17,975 nt of DNA from UBA8958 sp964571695 (GTDB taxonomy: Bacteria; Desulfobacterota; Syntrophia; Syntrophales; UBA8958): assembly GCA_964571695.1 (NCBI GenBank), contig CAZNDG010000052.1:1-17975 (forward strand). The letters run 5' to 3'. This document shows, piece by piece, positions 7,423 to 14,162 of the stretch. Numbering within the stretch: position 1 is the stretch's first letter; the number at the start of each line of letters is the position of its first letter. The notes under the pieces were generated by a model. It worked only from the letters and a program-made list of their open reading frames with translations, ran no database searches and was not told the origin of the DNA. Position numbers and translations under genes: made by a program.

Positions 7423-8160
7423 TTGAAACGATTACTTGGAGCCCTCGTCCTTTCTTTGTTGTTCATCACCCCCGCCGGGGCGCAGGAAAAACTTCATGCC
7501 GCCGTGGCGGCTAATTTCATCTCCCCCTTCAAGGAACTGGTAGAGTCGTTCAGACAGCAGACCGGCATCGAGGTGGAGGCGACCTATACCTCCACCGGAC
7601 AGCTTTACACCCAGATCATCCACGGCGCCCCTTATGACCTCTTCCTTGCCGCCGACCAGGAGCGCCCGGAACTCCTTTACAAGGAAGGCCGGGCCGAGAA
7701 GCCGTTCGTTTATGCCACGGGACAGGTGGTCTTCTGGGCTAAACAGCCGGAGTTGTGCGGCGCTCGGGACTGGCGGGAGGTTTTGGCCGCGCCGGGACTG
7801 CAAAAGGTCGCCGTCGCCAATCCGAAAACGGCCCCCTACGGCGCGGCGGCGATTGCGGCATTGAAGCAGGCCGGTATGGCGGATAAAATCGCGGGCAAAA
7901 TAGTCTATGCCCAGAATATCGCCCAGTCTTTCCAATATGCCGCCACCGGCAGCGTAAACGGCGGCTTCTGTGCCCTCTCCGCCGCCTTGACGACGGAGGG
8001 CAAGAAGGGATGTCATTTCCTGATCCCTGAGGCCCCGCCGATAGTGCAGAGCGCCTGTCTCCTGAAGCGGACGGCCAAGCGCCCCGCCGCGGAGAAATTC
8101 ATCCAATTCCTCGCCGCTCCGGAAGCCACAGCGGTGAAGAAGAAATACGGATACAAATGA
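7423..8160 (+). CDS. modA: Molybdate ABC transporter substrate-binding protein ModA
   Basis: A periplasmic protein that binds molybdate (or tungstate) and delivers it to ModBC. The 245-residue product has a Sec signal peptide (MKRLLGALVLSLLFITPAGA, cut before QEK). The mature start LHAAVAANFISPFKELVESF, followed by STGQLYTQIIHGAPYDLFLAADQERP, is typical of the ModA family. Later family features are VAVANPKTAPYGAAA and a central segment ending in NGGFCALSA, where ModA proteins often have a similar small-residue stretch. The start codon is TTG at 7423, supported by AAGGAGGT nine nt upstream and by the signal peptide beginning there. It is the first gene of modABC; 91 nt with hairpins separate it from modB. 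Confidence 0.93.
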   Translation: MKRLLGALVLSLLFITPAGAQEKLHAAVAANFISPFKELVESFRQQTGIEVEATYTSTGQLYTQIIHGAPYDLFLAADQERPELLYKEGRAEKPFVYATGQVVFWAKQPELCGARDWREVLAAPGLQKVAVANPKTAPYGAAAIAALKQAGMADKIAGKIVYAQNIAQSFQYAATGSVNGGFCALSAALTTEGKKGCHFLIPEAPPIVQSACLLKRTAKRPAAEKFIQFLAAPEATAVKKKYGYK

Positions 8161-8162
8161 TC

Positions 8163-8207
8163 GGCGGATGCGGGGGCCAAGGTTATCCGCCAGCCACCGA
8201 AGGCTGG
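8163..8207 (+). other. Paired hairpins between modA and modB
   Basis: GGCGGAT (8163-8169) pairs with ATCCGCC (8185-8191), and CCAGCC (8190-8195) pairs with GGCTGG (8202-8207) around ACCGAA. The two stems overlap by two bases. No T-run follows, so they are not ordinary terminators; they could protect the modA 3' end and lower modBC expression, as is common for binding-protein genes (inference). Confidence 0.45.
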
Positions 8208-8251
8208 GGACACAAAACGGAACTTATGAAAACAATTGAAATAACTGGATA

Positions 8252-8914
8252 ATGGCCATGGACTGGACGTCACTCATCCTCTCCGTAAAACTGGCCTGTA
8301 CGGCCACTACCGTCTTGATGTTCCTAACCGCGCCCCTGGCCTGCCTGCTGGCATACAGCCACCTGCCGGGCAAGGCCTTCCTGGAGGCCTTCATCAATCT
8401 GCCCCTGGCCATGCCGCCCACCGTTGTCGGATTCTATCTGCTCATCATCATGGGTCCCGCCGGCTTTCTGGGACGCCTGTGGGCCGGGGCTACGGGATCG
8501 CCGCTGTTGTTCACCTTCGCCGGCATCGTCGTCGCCGCCATCATCTACAGCATCCCCTTCGCCCTCCAGCCCATGCGGGCGGCCTTCGAAAAGATCGATC
8601 CCCGGCTCATCGAGAGCGCCCGGATCCTCGGTCTCTCCCCTCCCGCCATCTTCACCCGGGTGATCCTCCCCAACAGCCTCAACGGCATTGCCGCCGCCGC
8701 CATCCTCGTATTTCTCCACACCCTGGGGGCCTTCGGGGTTATGCTCATGGTCGGCGGCAGCGTCCCTGGACAGACCCGGGTAGCCTCCATCGCAATCTAC
8801 GAGGCCGTGGAAACCCTCCAGTACGGCAGCGCCGCCCTGATGTCCATGGCACTGCTGCCAATCTGTTACCTGTTTCTCCTTGTTGTTCACCGCCTGACCA
8901 GGAGCAAGTCATGA
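8252..8914 (+). CDS. modB: Molybdate ABC transporter permease ModB
   Basis: Inner-membrane channel subunit of the molybdate importer. The 220-residue product has about five hydrophobic helices and the permease coupling motif ESARILGLSPPAIFTRVILP in the position of the EAA loop that contacts the ATPase. NLPLAMPPTVVGFYLL and GAFGVMLMVGGSVPGQT are typical of ModB/CysT-like permeases. The start is uncertain: ATG 8252 overlaps the TAA of a tiny upstream reading frame (8226-8252) and lacks a good ribosome binding site; ATG 8258 is an in-frame alternative. Its TGA overlaps the modC ATG (ATGA at 8911-8914), indicating translational coupling. Confidence 0.93.
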   Translation: MAMDWTSLILSVKLACTATTVLMFLTAPLACLLAYSHLPGKAFLEAFINLPLAMPPTVVGFYLLIIMGPAGFLGRLWAGATGSPLLFTFAGIVVAAIIYSIPFALQPMRAAFEKIDPRLIESARILGLSPPAIFTRVILPNSLNGIAAAAILVFLHTLGAFGVMLMVGGSVPGQTRVASIAIYEAVETLQYGSAALMSMALLPICYLFLLVVHRLTRSKS

Positions 8915-9630
8915 ATATCCAAGTCCGCATCCGCAAACCCCTGCCCCATTTCAACCTCGACGTGGAAATCGCCTGTCCGGAGGCGGCCCTGACGGTGGTC
9001 ATCGGACCCTCCGGCGCCGGCAAGACCACGCTGATGCGCGTCATCGCCGGGCTGGACAAGGCCGCCGAAGGACACATCCGGTTCGGCGACGAGGTGTGGC
9101 TGGACACCGGCAAGGGAATCTTCATCCCGCCGCAAAAACGGCGCCTGGGCTATGTCTTTCAGGATTACCCCCTTTTCCCCCACCTGAGCATTCATGACAA
9201 CGCCGCCTTTGCCGCCGGCGCCCGGGAGCCGATGGTCCGGACATTGCTGGCACGCTTCGGAATCGATCATCTGCAACGGCGCAAACCGAACGCCGTATCC
9301 GGCGGTGAGCGCCAGCGGTGCGCCATCTGCCAGGCCCTGGCCCGGGAACCGCGGCTGCTCCTTTTGGATGAGCCTTTTTCCGCCCTCGATGTATTCACCC
9401 GCCGGGACCTCCGGGATGAGTTGCGGAAAATGAAGGAGGAGTTGGGCATCCCCATGATCTATATCACCCATGACGTCAACGAGGCCCTGTACCTGGCCGA
9501 TGAGATGATCCCCATCGTGGCCGGCCGGGTGGACCGGGAATGGATGCAGCGTTCCGTGGCCCGGGTGGATGCCGCCCGAAGCGACCGGAGCAAGGCGGTC
9601 CGGGAGCCGCGCCTGTCCCTTGCCTACTGA
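8911..9630 (+). CDS. modC: Molybdate ABC transporter ATP-binding protein ModC (short form)
   Basis: ATPase driving molybdate import. Motifs in the 239-residue product: Walker A GPSGAGKTT (32-40), Q-loop VFQD (Q84), ABC signature VSGGERQR (129-136), Walker B LLLLDEP (149-155), and switch histidine in YITHD (H187). ATG 8911 has AGGAG seven nt upstream and overlaps the modB stop; the open frame upstream of it is a shadow of modB. E. coli ModC is about 350 residues and ends in a TOBE (Mop-like) molybdate-binding domain. Here the protein stops soon after the ATPase core, so that regulatory domain is absent. A terminator-like hairpin follows at 9741. Confidence 0.92.
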   Translation: MNIQVRIRKPLPHFNLDVEIACPEAALTVVIGPSGAGKTTLMRVIAGLDKAAEGHIRFGDEVWLDTGKGIFIPPQKRRLGYVFQDYPLFPHLSIHDNAAFAAGAREPMVRTLLARFGIDHLQRRKPNAVSGGERQRCAICQALAREPRLLLLDEPFSALDVFTRRDLRDELRKMKEELGIPMIYITHDVNEALYLADEMIPIVAGRVDREWMQRSVARVDAARSDRSKAVREPRLSLAY

Positions 9631-9704
9631 CCCTTTGCCATCACCGTCCATCCCCCGCGGAGCTGACGTCGGGAAGCGCGGTCACCGGAGCGGAACATCA
9701 TGGC

Positions 9705-9865
9705 GAGAGCTTGCATAACCGCGGAACAATGGTTCGCAAGCGGCGAATCAAATGGTTTTCGCCGTTTTCTTGATTGAACTTAACGCCTGGTAATGAATAA
9801 GAATTATACGTTACCCATAGAGAAGCGAAAAAGATTTCTGAGCCGCGGCGAAGCCATTTTTCAAA
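9705..9865 (+). repeat. 161-bp repeat, left copy (inverted relative to 13974-14134)
   Basis: Aligned by eye with the reverse complement of 13974-14134, this copy shows about 11 mismatches and two single-base gaps. The stretch 9791-9840 is identical to 13999-14048 over 50 bases. It contains TAACG...CGTTA arms (9781-9785, 9809-9813) and GC-rich dyads. No open reading frame, terminal tandem repeat or target duplication was recognised. The two copies face each other and enclose fmdE-like, modE-like and fdhA. Confidence 0.85.
9741..9770 (+). terminator. Probable terminator of modABC within the repeat
   Basis: CGGCGAA (9741-9747) and TTCGCCG (9758-9764) form a 7-bp stem with a 10-nt loop, followed by TTTTCT. 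It lies 111 nt after the modC stop. The inverted copy near 14080 has substitutions that shorten this stem, so the terminator function may be specific to this copy. Confidence 0.5.
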
Positions 9866-9909
9866 ACAGGTCTCATGGCGCCAACATTTGGAAAGGAGTA
9901 CAATAGTTT

Positions 9910-10476
9910 ATGAAATTCGGTTCTTATTCATATGATGAATATGTCCATCTCGTTAAATCGTTTCACGGCAGTATGGCCCCGGGACTGGTCATCGGCGGAT
10001 TCATCGTCGAGACGGCCCTGAAAAATCTTCCGGAGGGCGAATTCTTCGATGCCGTCTGTGAGACCTCGGTTTGCCTCCCCGACGCCGTGCAGCTCCTCAC
10101 CCCCTGCACCATCGGCAACGGTTGGCTGAAGGTCTTCGATCTGGGGCGCTTCGCCGTGACACTGTACGAAAAGGAGTCCGGTAAAGGAATCCGGGTCTAT
10201 CTCGACACGGAGAAGCTGAAGGCCTGGCCGGAATTCCATGCCTGGTTCTTCAAGCTGAAACCGAAACGGGAACAGGATTCGGAAGCGCTCCTGAATCAGA
10301 TCAAGGAGGCCGGCGCCTCGGTCCTCAGCATGCAGGAAGTCCGGGTAAAACCGGAAATAACCGTCAAGAGGCGCATGGGTTCCACCGCCGTGTGCCCGCA
10401 ATGCGGCGAGGCCTATCCCCTCCGCGACGGCGACTCATGCCTGGCCTGCCAGGGGAAATCTCCCTATGTAAGCTGA
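9910..10476 (+). CDS. FmdE-family protein with C-terminal zinc ribbon
   Basis: A 188-residue protein resembling FmdE, encoded with molybdenum formylmethanofuran dehydrogenase in methanogens and widespread in anaerobes; its biochemical role is poorly defined. Residues 17-35 (SFHGSMAPGLVIGGFIVET) match the FmdE HGHxCPGLxxG motif, but the second His is Ser and the Cys is Ala. The conserved segment CLPDAVQLLTPCTIGNG.L (55-73) and FDLGRFAVTLY (76-86) follow. A zinc ribbon CPQC...CLAC (C162, C165, C177, C180) closes the protein. GGAG at 9895-9898 is 11 nt from the ATG, longer than usual. It is followed after 78 nt by the ModE-like gene, which has its own promoter. With no methanogenesis genes in view, a role in molybdenum or formate metabolism is inferred from context only. 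Confidence 0.8.
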   Translation: MKFGSYSYDEYVHLVKSFHGSMAPGLVIGGFIVETALKNLPEGEFFDAVCETSVCLPDAVQLLTPCTIGNGWLKVFDLGRFAVTLYEKESGKGIRVYLDTEKLKAWPEFHAWFFKLKPKREQDSEALLNQIKEAGASVLSMQEVRVKPEITVKRRMGSTAVCPQCGEAYPLRDGDSCLACQGKSPYVS

Positions 10477-10492
10477 GCCCGCCGGGTCAAAT

Positions 10493-10524
10493 ACCTTGAC
10501 TATTCAAGGTCCTTTCATTACATA
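10493..10524 (+). promoter_or_regulatory. Promoter and perfect dyad upstream of the ModE-like gene
   Basis: TTGACT (10496-10501) and TACATA (10519-10524) are 17 nt apart. The -35 box is embedded in a perfect inverted repeat, ACCTTGA-CTAT-TCAAGGT (10493-10510), which could be an operator for autoregulation. This dyad differs from the TGACATA-type operator elsewhere in the window. Confidence 0.5.
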
Positions 10525-10554
10525 CTCTCCGTAAGGTGATGGAGGTAAACGCGG

Positions 10555-10932
10555 ATGGAGATCAAATACAAGATCTGGCTCGAAAAGGACGGCAAGGTGA
10601 TCTTCGGGCACGGCCGCGAGGAACTCCTCCAGGCCGTCGCCGAATGTCACAGCCTCAACGCCGCGGCAAAAAAGCTCAACATGTCCTACCGGGCCGCATG
10701 GGGCCGCCTCCGGGCATCGGAGGATCGTCTGGGCATCAAGCTCATCGAAAGCGACGCGGCAAAAAAAGGGATGACCCTAACCCCCGCGGCCATGACGCTC
10801 CTGGAAAAATTCCGGCGCCTGGAAAAAGACGCCGATTCCTATCTTAAAAAGACCAGCAGGGAACTAACCGCCCTTCTCGACGGAGAGCAGAGCCCGGATC
10901 AGGAAAAAAAAGGGGAAGTGAAGCCCGACTGA
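10555..10932 (+). CDS. ModE-type winged-helix regulator, DNA-binding domain only
   Basis: A 125-residue protein matching the N-terminal DNA-binding domain of ModE, the molybdate-responsive regulator. Family features are KIWLEKDGKVIFGHGREELLQAVAECHSLNAAAKKLNMSYR...AWGRLRASEDRLG, a LysR-like helix-turn-helix around residues 25-60, and the tail LIESDAAKKGMTLTPAAMTLLEKFRRLE. E. coli ModE (about 260 residues) has two further Mop/TOBE domains that bind molybdate; none is present here, so how it senses metal is unclear. The ATG at 10555 has GGAGG nine nt upstream. Its last codons and stop form one arm and the loop of the fdhA terminator on the opposite strand. It is the best candidate to bind the operator shared by modA, fdhE, fdnG and fdhA (inference). 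Confidence 0.82.
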   Translation: MEIKYKIWLEKDGKVIFGHGREELLQAVAECHSLNAAAKKLNMSYRAAWGRLRASEDRLGIKLIESDAAKKGMTLTPAAMTLLEKFRRLEKDADSYLKKTSRELTALLDGEQSPDQEKKGEVKPD

Positions 10933-10950
10933 GCAGCGCTTCACTTCCCC
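10904..10950 (-). terminator. Strong intrinsic terminator of fdhA, inside the 3' end of the modE-like gene
   Basis: GGGGAAGTGAAGC (10912-10924) and GCTTCACTTCCCC (10938-10950) form a perfect 13-bp stem with a 13-nt loop. Eight As at 10904-10911 on the plus strand give a U8 tract on the minus-strand transcript, making a textbook terminator for fdhA. On the plus strand no T-run follows, so it is directional. The modE-like stop codon (10930-10932) is in the loop. Confidence 0.88.
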
Positions 10951-10974
10951 CGATACTTCCCCGGCCTTCTCCCG

Positions 10975-13671
10975 TCAGGCGATCTTTTCCACCGCCACGG
11001 CGCAGGCCTTGTATTCCGCCGTCAGGGTAATGGGATCGTAAACGGGATTCGTGAGCCAGTTGGCGCATCCCTCCCGGAAATGGAAGGCCATCCAGATCAT
11101 CCCCGGCGGCACCTGGGGGGTGATCCTCGCCTTCACGGCCACCCGGCCGCGCCGGGACTTCACCGCAATCATTTCTCCGTCCGCAATCCCGTATTTATCC
11201 GCATCCGCCTCGGAGATATCGGCGGTTTCCTCGCTGAGCAGTACATTGAGCCCGTCGGAACGTCCGGTTTGCGTCCGGGTATGGTAGTGGTAGAGGCGGC
11301 GGCCCGTACTCAGCACCAGGGGATATTCCCCGTCGGGCACCTCCGCCGGCGGTATCCAGTCGATCGCCTTGAATACCCCCAGGCCGCAGGTAAAACAGCC
11401 GTCCTTATGGAGATAAGACGTCCCCTCGGATTCCAGGCTCGGGGCCGGCCACTGGAGGCCGTTGCCTTCCAGGCGGAAATACTTGATCCCCGCCATGGAG
11501 GGCGCCAGTTGAGAAACCTCATTGTCCCAGACATCCTGAGCGCTGTCGGATTCCCAGACATGCCCCATCCGCCGGGCAATTTCCTTGAAGATCCACCAGT
11601 TGGGTTTGGCCTCCCCGGGGGGAGCGCTGGCGGTGCGTACCCGGTTGACCCGGCGCTCGCTGCTGGTGAACGTCCCGTCGTTCTCGCTCCACGCCGCCGC
11701 CGGCAGCACCACGTGGGCAAACCGGGTCGTCTCCGTGGGGAAGATGTCCTGGCATACCAGGAACTCCGCGGTGGCAAGGCAGTGTTCCACGTGCCGGATG
11801 TCCGGCTCCGTGTTGGCGAGATTTTCCCCAAATATGTAGAAGGCCTTCACCTTGCCGTCCAGGAGGCCGTCGATCATCTGGGGAATCATCAGTCCCGGTT
11901 TTTCCGGAAGTTTTTCCACCTTCCAGGCAGCAGCGAATTTTTCCCTTGCCTGGGGGTTGTCCACCCGCTGATAGCCCGGGAAGACATTGGGCAGGGCCCC
12001 CATGTCACAGGCTCCCTGGACGTTGTTCTGCCCCCGCAGGGGGTTGACGCCCCCGCACTCGAAGCCGACGTTGCCCAGGAGCATCTGGAGGTTCGCGCAG
12101 GACATGACGTTGTTGACGCCACAGATATGCTCGGTGATCCCCAGGGTGTACATGAGCATGGCGGGACGGTTGGCCGCGAGACGGCGCGCCACGTTCCGGA
12201 TCACGTCGGCGCCGACCCCGCTGATCGCCGCGGCCCGCTCCGGCGGATACTCCAGCACCTTCTGCTTCAGTTCCTCGAAACCCATGGTGCAGGATTCGAC
12301 ATAGTTCTTGTCATAGAGATCCTCGGTGACAAGGACGTTCATCACCCCGTTAAGGAAGGCCACGTCGGAGCCGACCTTAATCTGCACATGCAGGCTGGCC
12401 AGGTCCACGAGAGGCGTTCGCCGGGGATCCACCACGATCAGCTCGGCGCCGCCGATCACCGCCATCTTCAGCAGCGACGCCGCCACCGGATGGGCCTCCG
12501 TCATGTTGGAACCGATGACCAGGATCATCTTGGCCTTGGCGAAATCGCGGAAGGAATTCGTCATCGCCCCGGAACCGAAAGAGGTCGCCAGACCGGCGAC
12601 TGTCGGGGCGTGTCAGGTACGGGCGCAGTGATCGATGTTGTTCGTACCGATCACCGCGCGAAACAGTTTCTGCATCTGATAGGAGTCTTCGTTGATGCTC
12701 CGGGCGCAACTGACGCCGGCAATGGCGTCGGGCCCGTCCTTGGCGATGATCTCCTTGAATTTTTCCGCCACGAGATCCAGGGCCTCGTCCCAGGACGCCT
12801 CCCGGAAGTTCCCGTTTTCCCGGATGAGGGGCGTCTTGAGGCGGTCCTCCGCATAGATGAAGTCATATCCGAAACGTCCCTTGACGCACAGCCGCCCCAT
12901 ATTCGGCTCCCCATCCTCCACCGCCGTAACCTTGGTGATCCGGCCGTCCTTCACATGGAGCCACTGCTGGCAGCCCACCCCGCAATAGGGGCAGGTGGTG
13001 CGGATCTTCTTCGTCTCCCAGGACCGCGCCTTGCCCCGGGCCTTCTTTTCCGTAAGGGCCCCGACGGGGCAGACCTCCACGCACTGGCCGCAGAAGACGC
13101 ACTCGCTGCCCAGATACGGGCCGTCGCCGCCCGTGACGACCTTGCTCCTTTTACCGCGATAGCCATAGCTGATGGCCCGGTTGACCACCAGCTCGTTGCA
13201 GGCCTGAATGCAACGCCCGCAGCGGATGCAGCGGGTGAAGTCGCGGACGATGAAGGGGTTTTCCTCTTCGGTGGGGTAGAAATCCTGATCCTGGGGAAAG
13301 CGCATCTCCTTGATTCCGTAATAATACGCCAGATCCTGAAGGCGGCAATCGCCGTTTTTCTCGCAGACCAGACAATCATGGCGGCCGCTGGACAAAAGCA
13401 ATTCCACGTTTAGTTTCCGGGTATTGTGGACCCGGTCCGTTTCCGTAAAGACCTCCATGCCCGCCGCCACCGGGGTGGAACAGGCGGCCATCAAAGTCCG
13501 GGCGCCGGCGATCTCCACCAGGCAGATCCGGCAGGCGCCGGTGGGGGTCGTATCCTTGAGGTAACAGAGGGTGGGAATGTCCACCCCGGCCGCCCTTGCC
13601 GCTTCCAGCACCATCTGACCGGGCTGGTAAACGGTTTCTTTCCCGTTCAGGGAAAAGATTGCATCCTTCAT
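10975..13671 (-). CDS. fdhA: Cytoplasmic formate dehydrogenase catalytic subunit, selenoprotein with ferredoxin-like N-terminus
   Basis: Molybdenum/tungsten formate dehydrogenase of 898 residues, read through TGA 12613-12615 (Sec 353; both halves in one frame, junction CART-U-HAPTVAGLATSFGSGAMTN). Domains in order: [2Fe-2S] ferredoxin (C36, C47, C50, C64), His-Cys [4Fe-4S] motif (H98, C100, C103, C109), two [4Fe-4S] sites (C148/151/154/158 and C191/194/197/201), then the molybdopterin oxidoreductase core with its own cluster (C227, C230, C234, C262) and C-terminal dinucleotide-binding domain. There is no Tat signal, so it is cytoplasmic. This layout is that of NAD(P)-linked or hydrogenase-linked formate dehydrogenases. 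I prefer ATG 13671, six nt after GGAGG; GTG 13674 is three nt away. No NuoE/NuoF-like diaphorase gene adjoins it, and a strong terminator follows, so it appears to be monocistronic. Confidence 0.95.
12584..12600 (-). promoter_or_regulatory. Bacterial SECIS hairpin of fdhA
   Basis: Twelve nt after the TGA the minus strand reads GTCGCC-GGTCT-GGCGAC, a perfect 6-bp stem closed by GGTCT. The loop matches the GGUCU apical loop of E. coli fdhF, whose G and U contact SelB. Confidence 0.88.
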
Positions 13672-13705
13672 CACGGGCCTCCTCGTTGGGTTAAAAAAAT
13701 CTATC

Positions 13706-13723
13706 TATGTCAGTTATGACAGA
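13706..13723. promoter_or_regulatory. Candidate operator, shared TGACATA dyad (fdhA copy)
   Basis: In the fdhA direction this is TCTGTCA-TAAC-TGACATA, with a perfect TGTCA/TGACA core and a 4-nt spacer, 34 nt upstream of the fdhA ATG. The 10-mer ATCTATGTCA at 13703-13712 (plus strand) is identical to 3820-3829 upstream of fdnG, in the same orientation relative to the gene. I could not assign a convincing -10/-35 pair for fdhA; TTGACT at about 13757-13752 on the minus strand is a possible -35. Confidence 0.5.
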
Positions 13724-13799
13724 ATGCCGATACAATAATTGGCCGTGCTAAGTCAAGATAATTGCTAATTATATTTATATTAACATAATGCGAAGGGGC

Positions 13800-13973
13800 G
13801 GGATTGACATCAGGTATGGAAAGTATTAATGATCAGCGCTGCCGACGATGCGAAACCACAGTCCCCCATCGGGGATGATGACCTCCGGGGGCCGGCCTGG
13901 TCGAAAGGGGCGAGGGAAATGACGGCGGACGGACTTTCGTCATCCCGCTTCCGGAGTCCGACGCCTATAAACC
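13800..13973. other. Intergenic stretch with degenerate palindromes, no gene recognised
   Basis: Part of the 491-nt gap between fdhA and the hot-dog gene. It contains CGGACT (13930-13935) and AGTCCG (13955-13960) as inverted arms around TTTCGTCATCCCGCTTCCGG, which resembles a decayed version of the GTCATTCCCGC-type palindromic repeats common in proteobacterial intergenic DNA. The minus-strand open frame here lacks a ribosome binding site and recognisable features. Confidence 0.35.
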
Positions 13974-14134
13974 TTTGAAAAATGACTTCGTCGCGGCCCA
14001 GAAATCTTTTTCGCTTCTCTATGGGTAACGTATAATTCTTATTCATTACGAGGCGTTAAGTTCAATCACGAAACGGCGAAAAACATTCGATTCGCGGCTT
14101 GCGAACCATTTTTCCGCGGTTACGCAAAGCCCTC
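13974..14134 (-). repeat. 161-bp repeat, right copy (inverted relative to 9705-9865)
   Basis: The reverse complement aligns end to end with 9705-9865 (about 90% by eye), with a 50-base identical core at 13999-14048. It lies 302 nt upstream of fdhA and 28 nt before the divergent hot-dog gene. Both copies have the same orientation relative to the gene they face inside the enclosed segment. Confidence 0.85.
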
Positions 14135-14162
14135 ACCTAATCATGAATAGTCAGGGGTAGTT

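Noticed and set aside
13738..13757. Possible sigma-54 promoter for fdhA (TAGCACG...)
   Set aside because: The invariant GG of the -24 box is AG and no GC occurs at the required -12 spacing.
13810..14046. Minus-strand frame of 78 residues upstream of fdhA
   Set aside because: It consists largely of the right 161-bp repeat and palindromic DNA, with no ribosome binding site or conserved-looking features.
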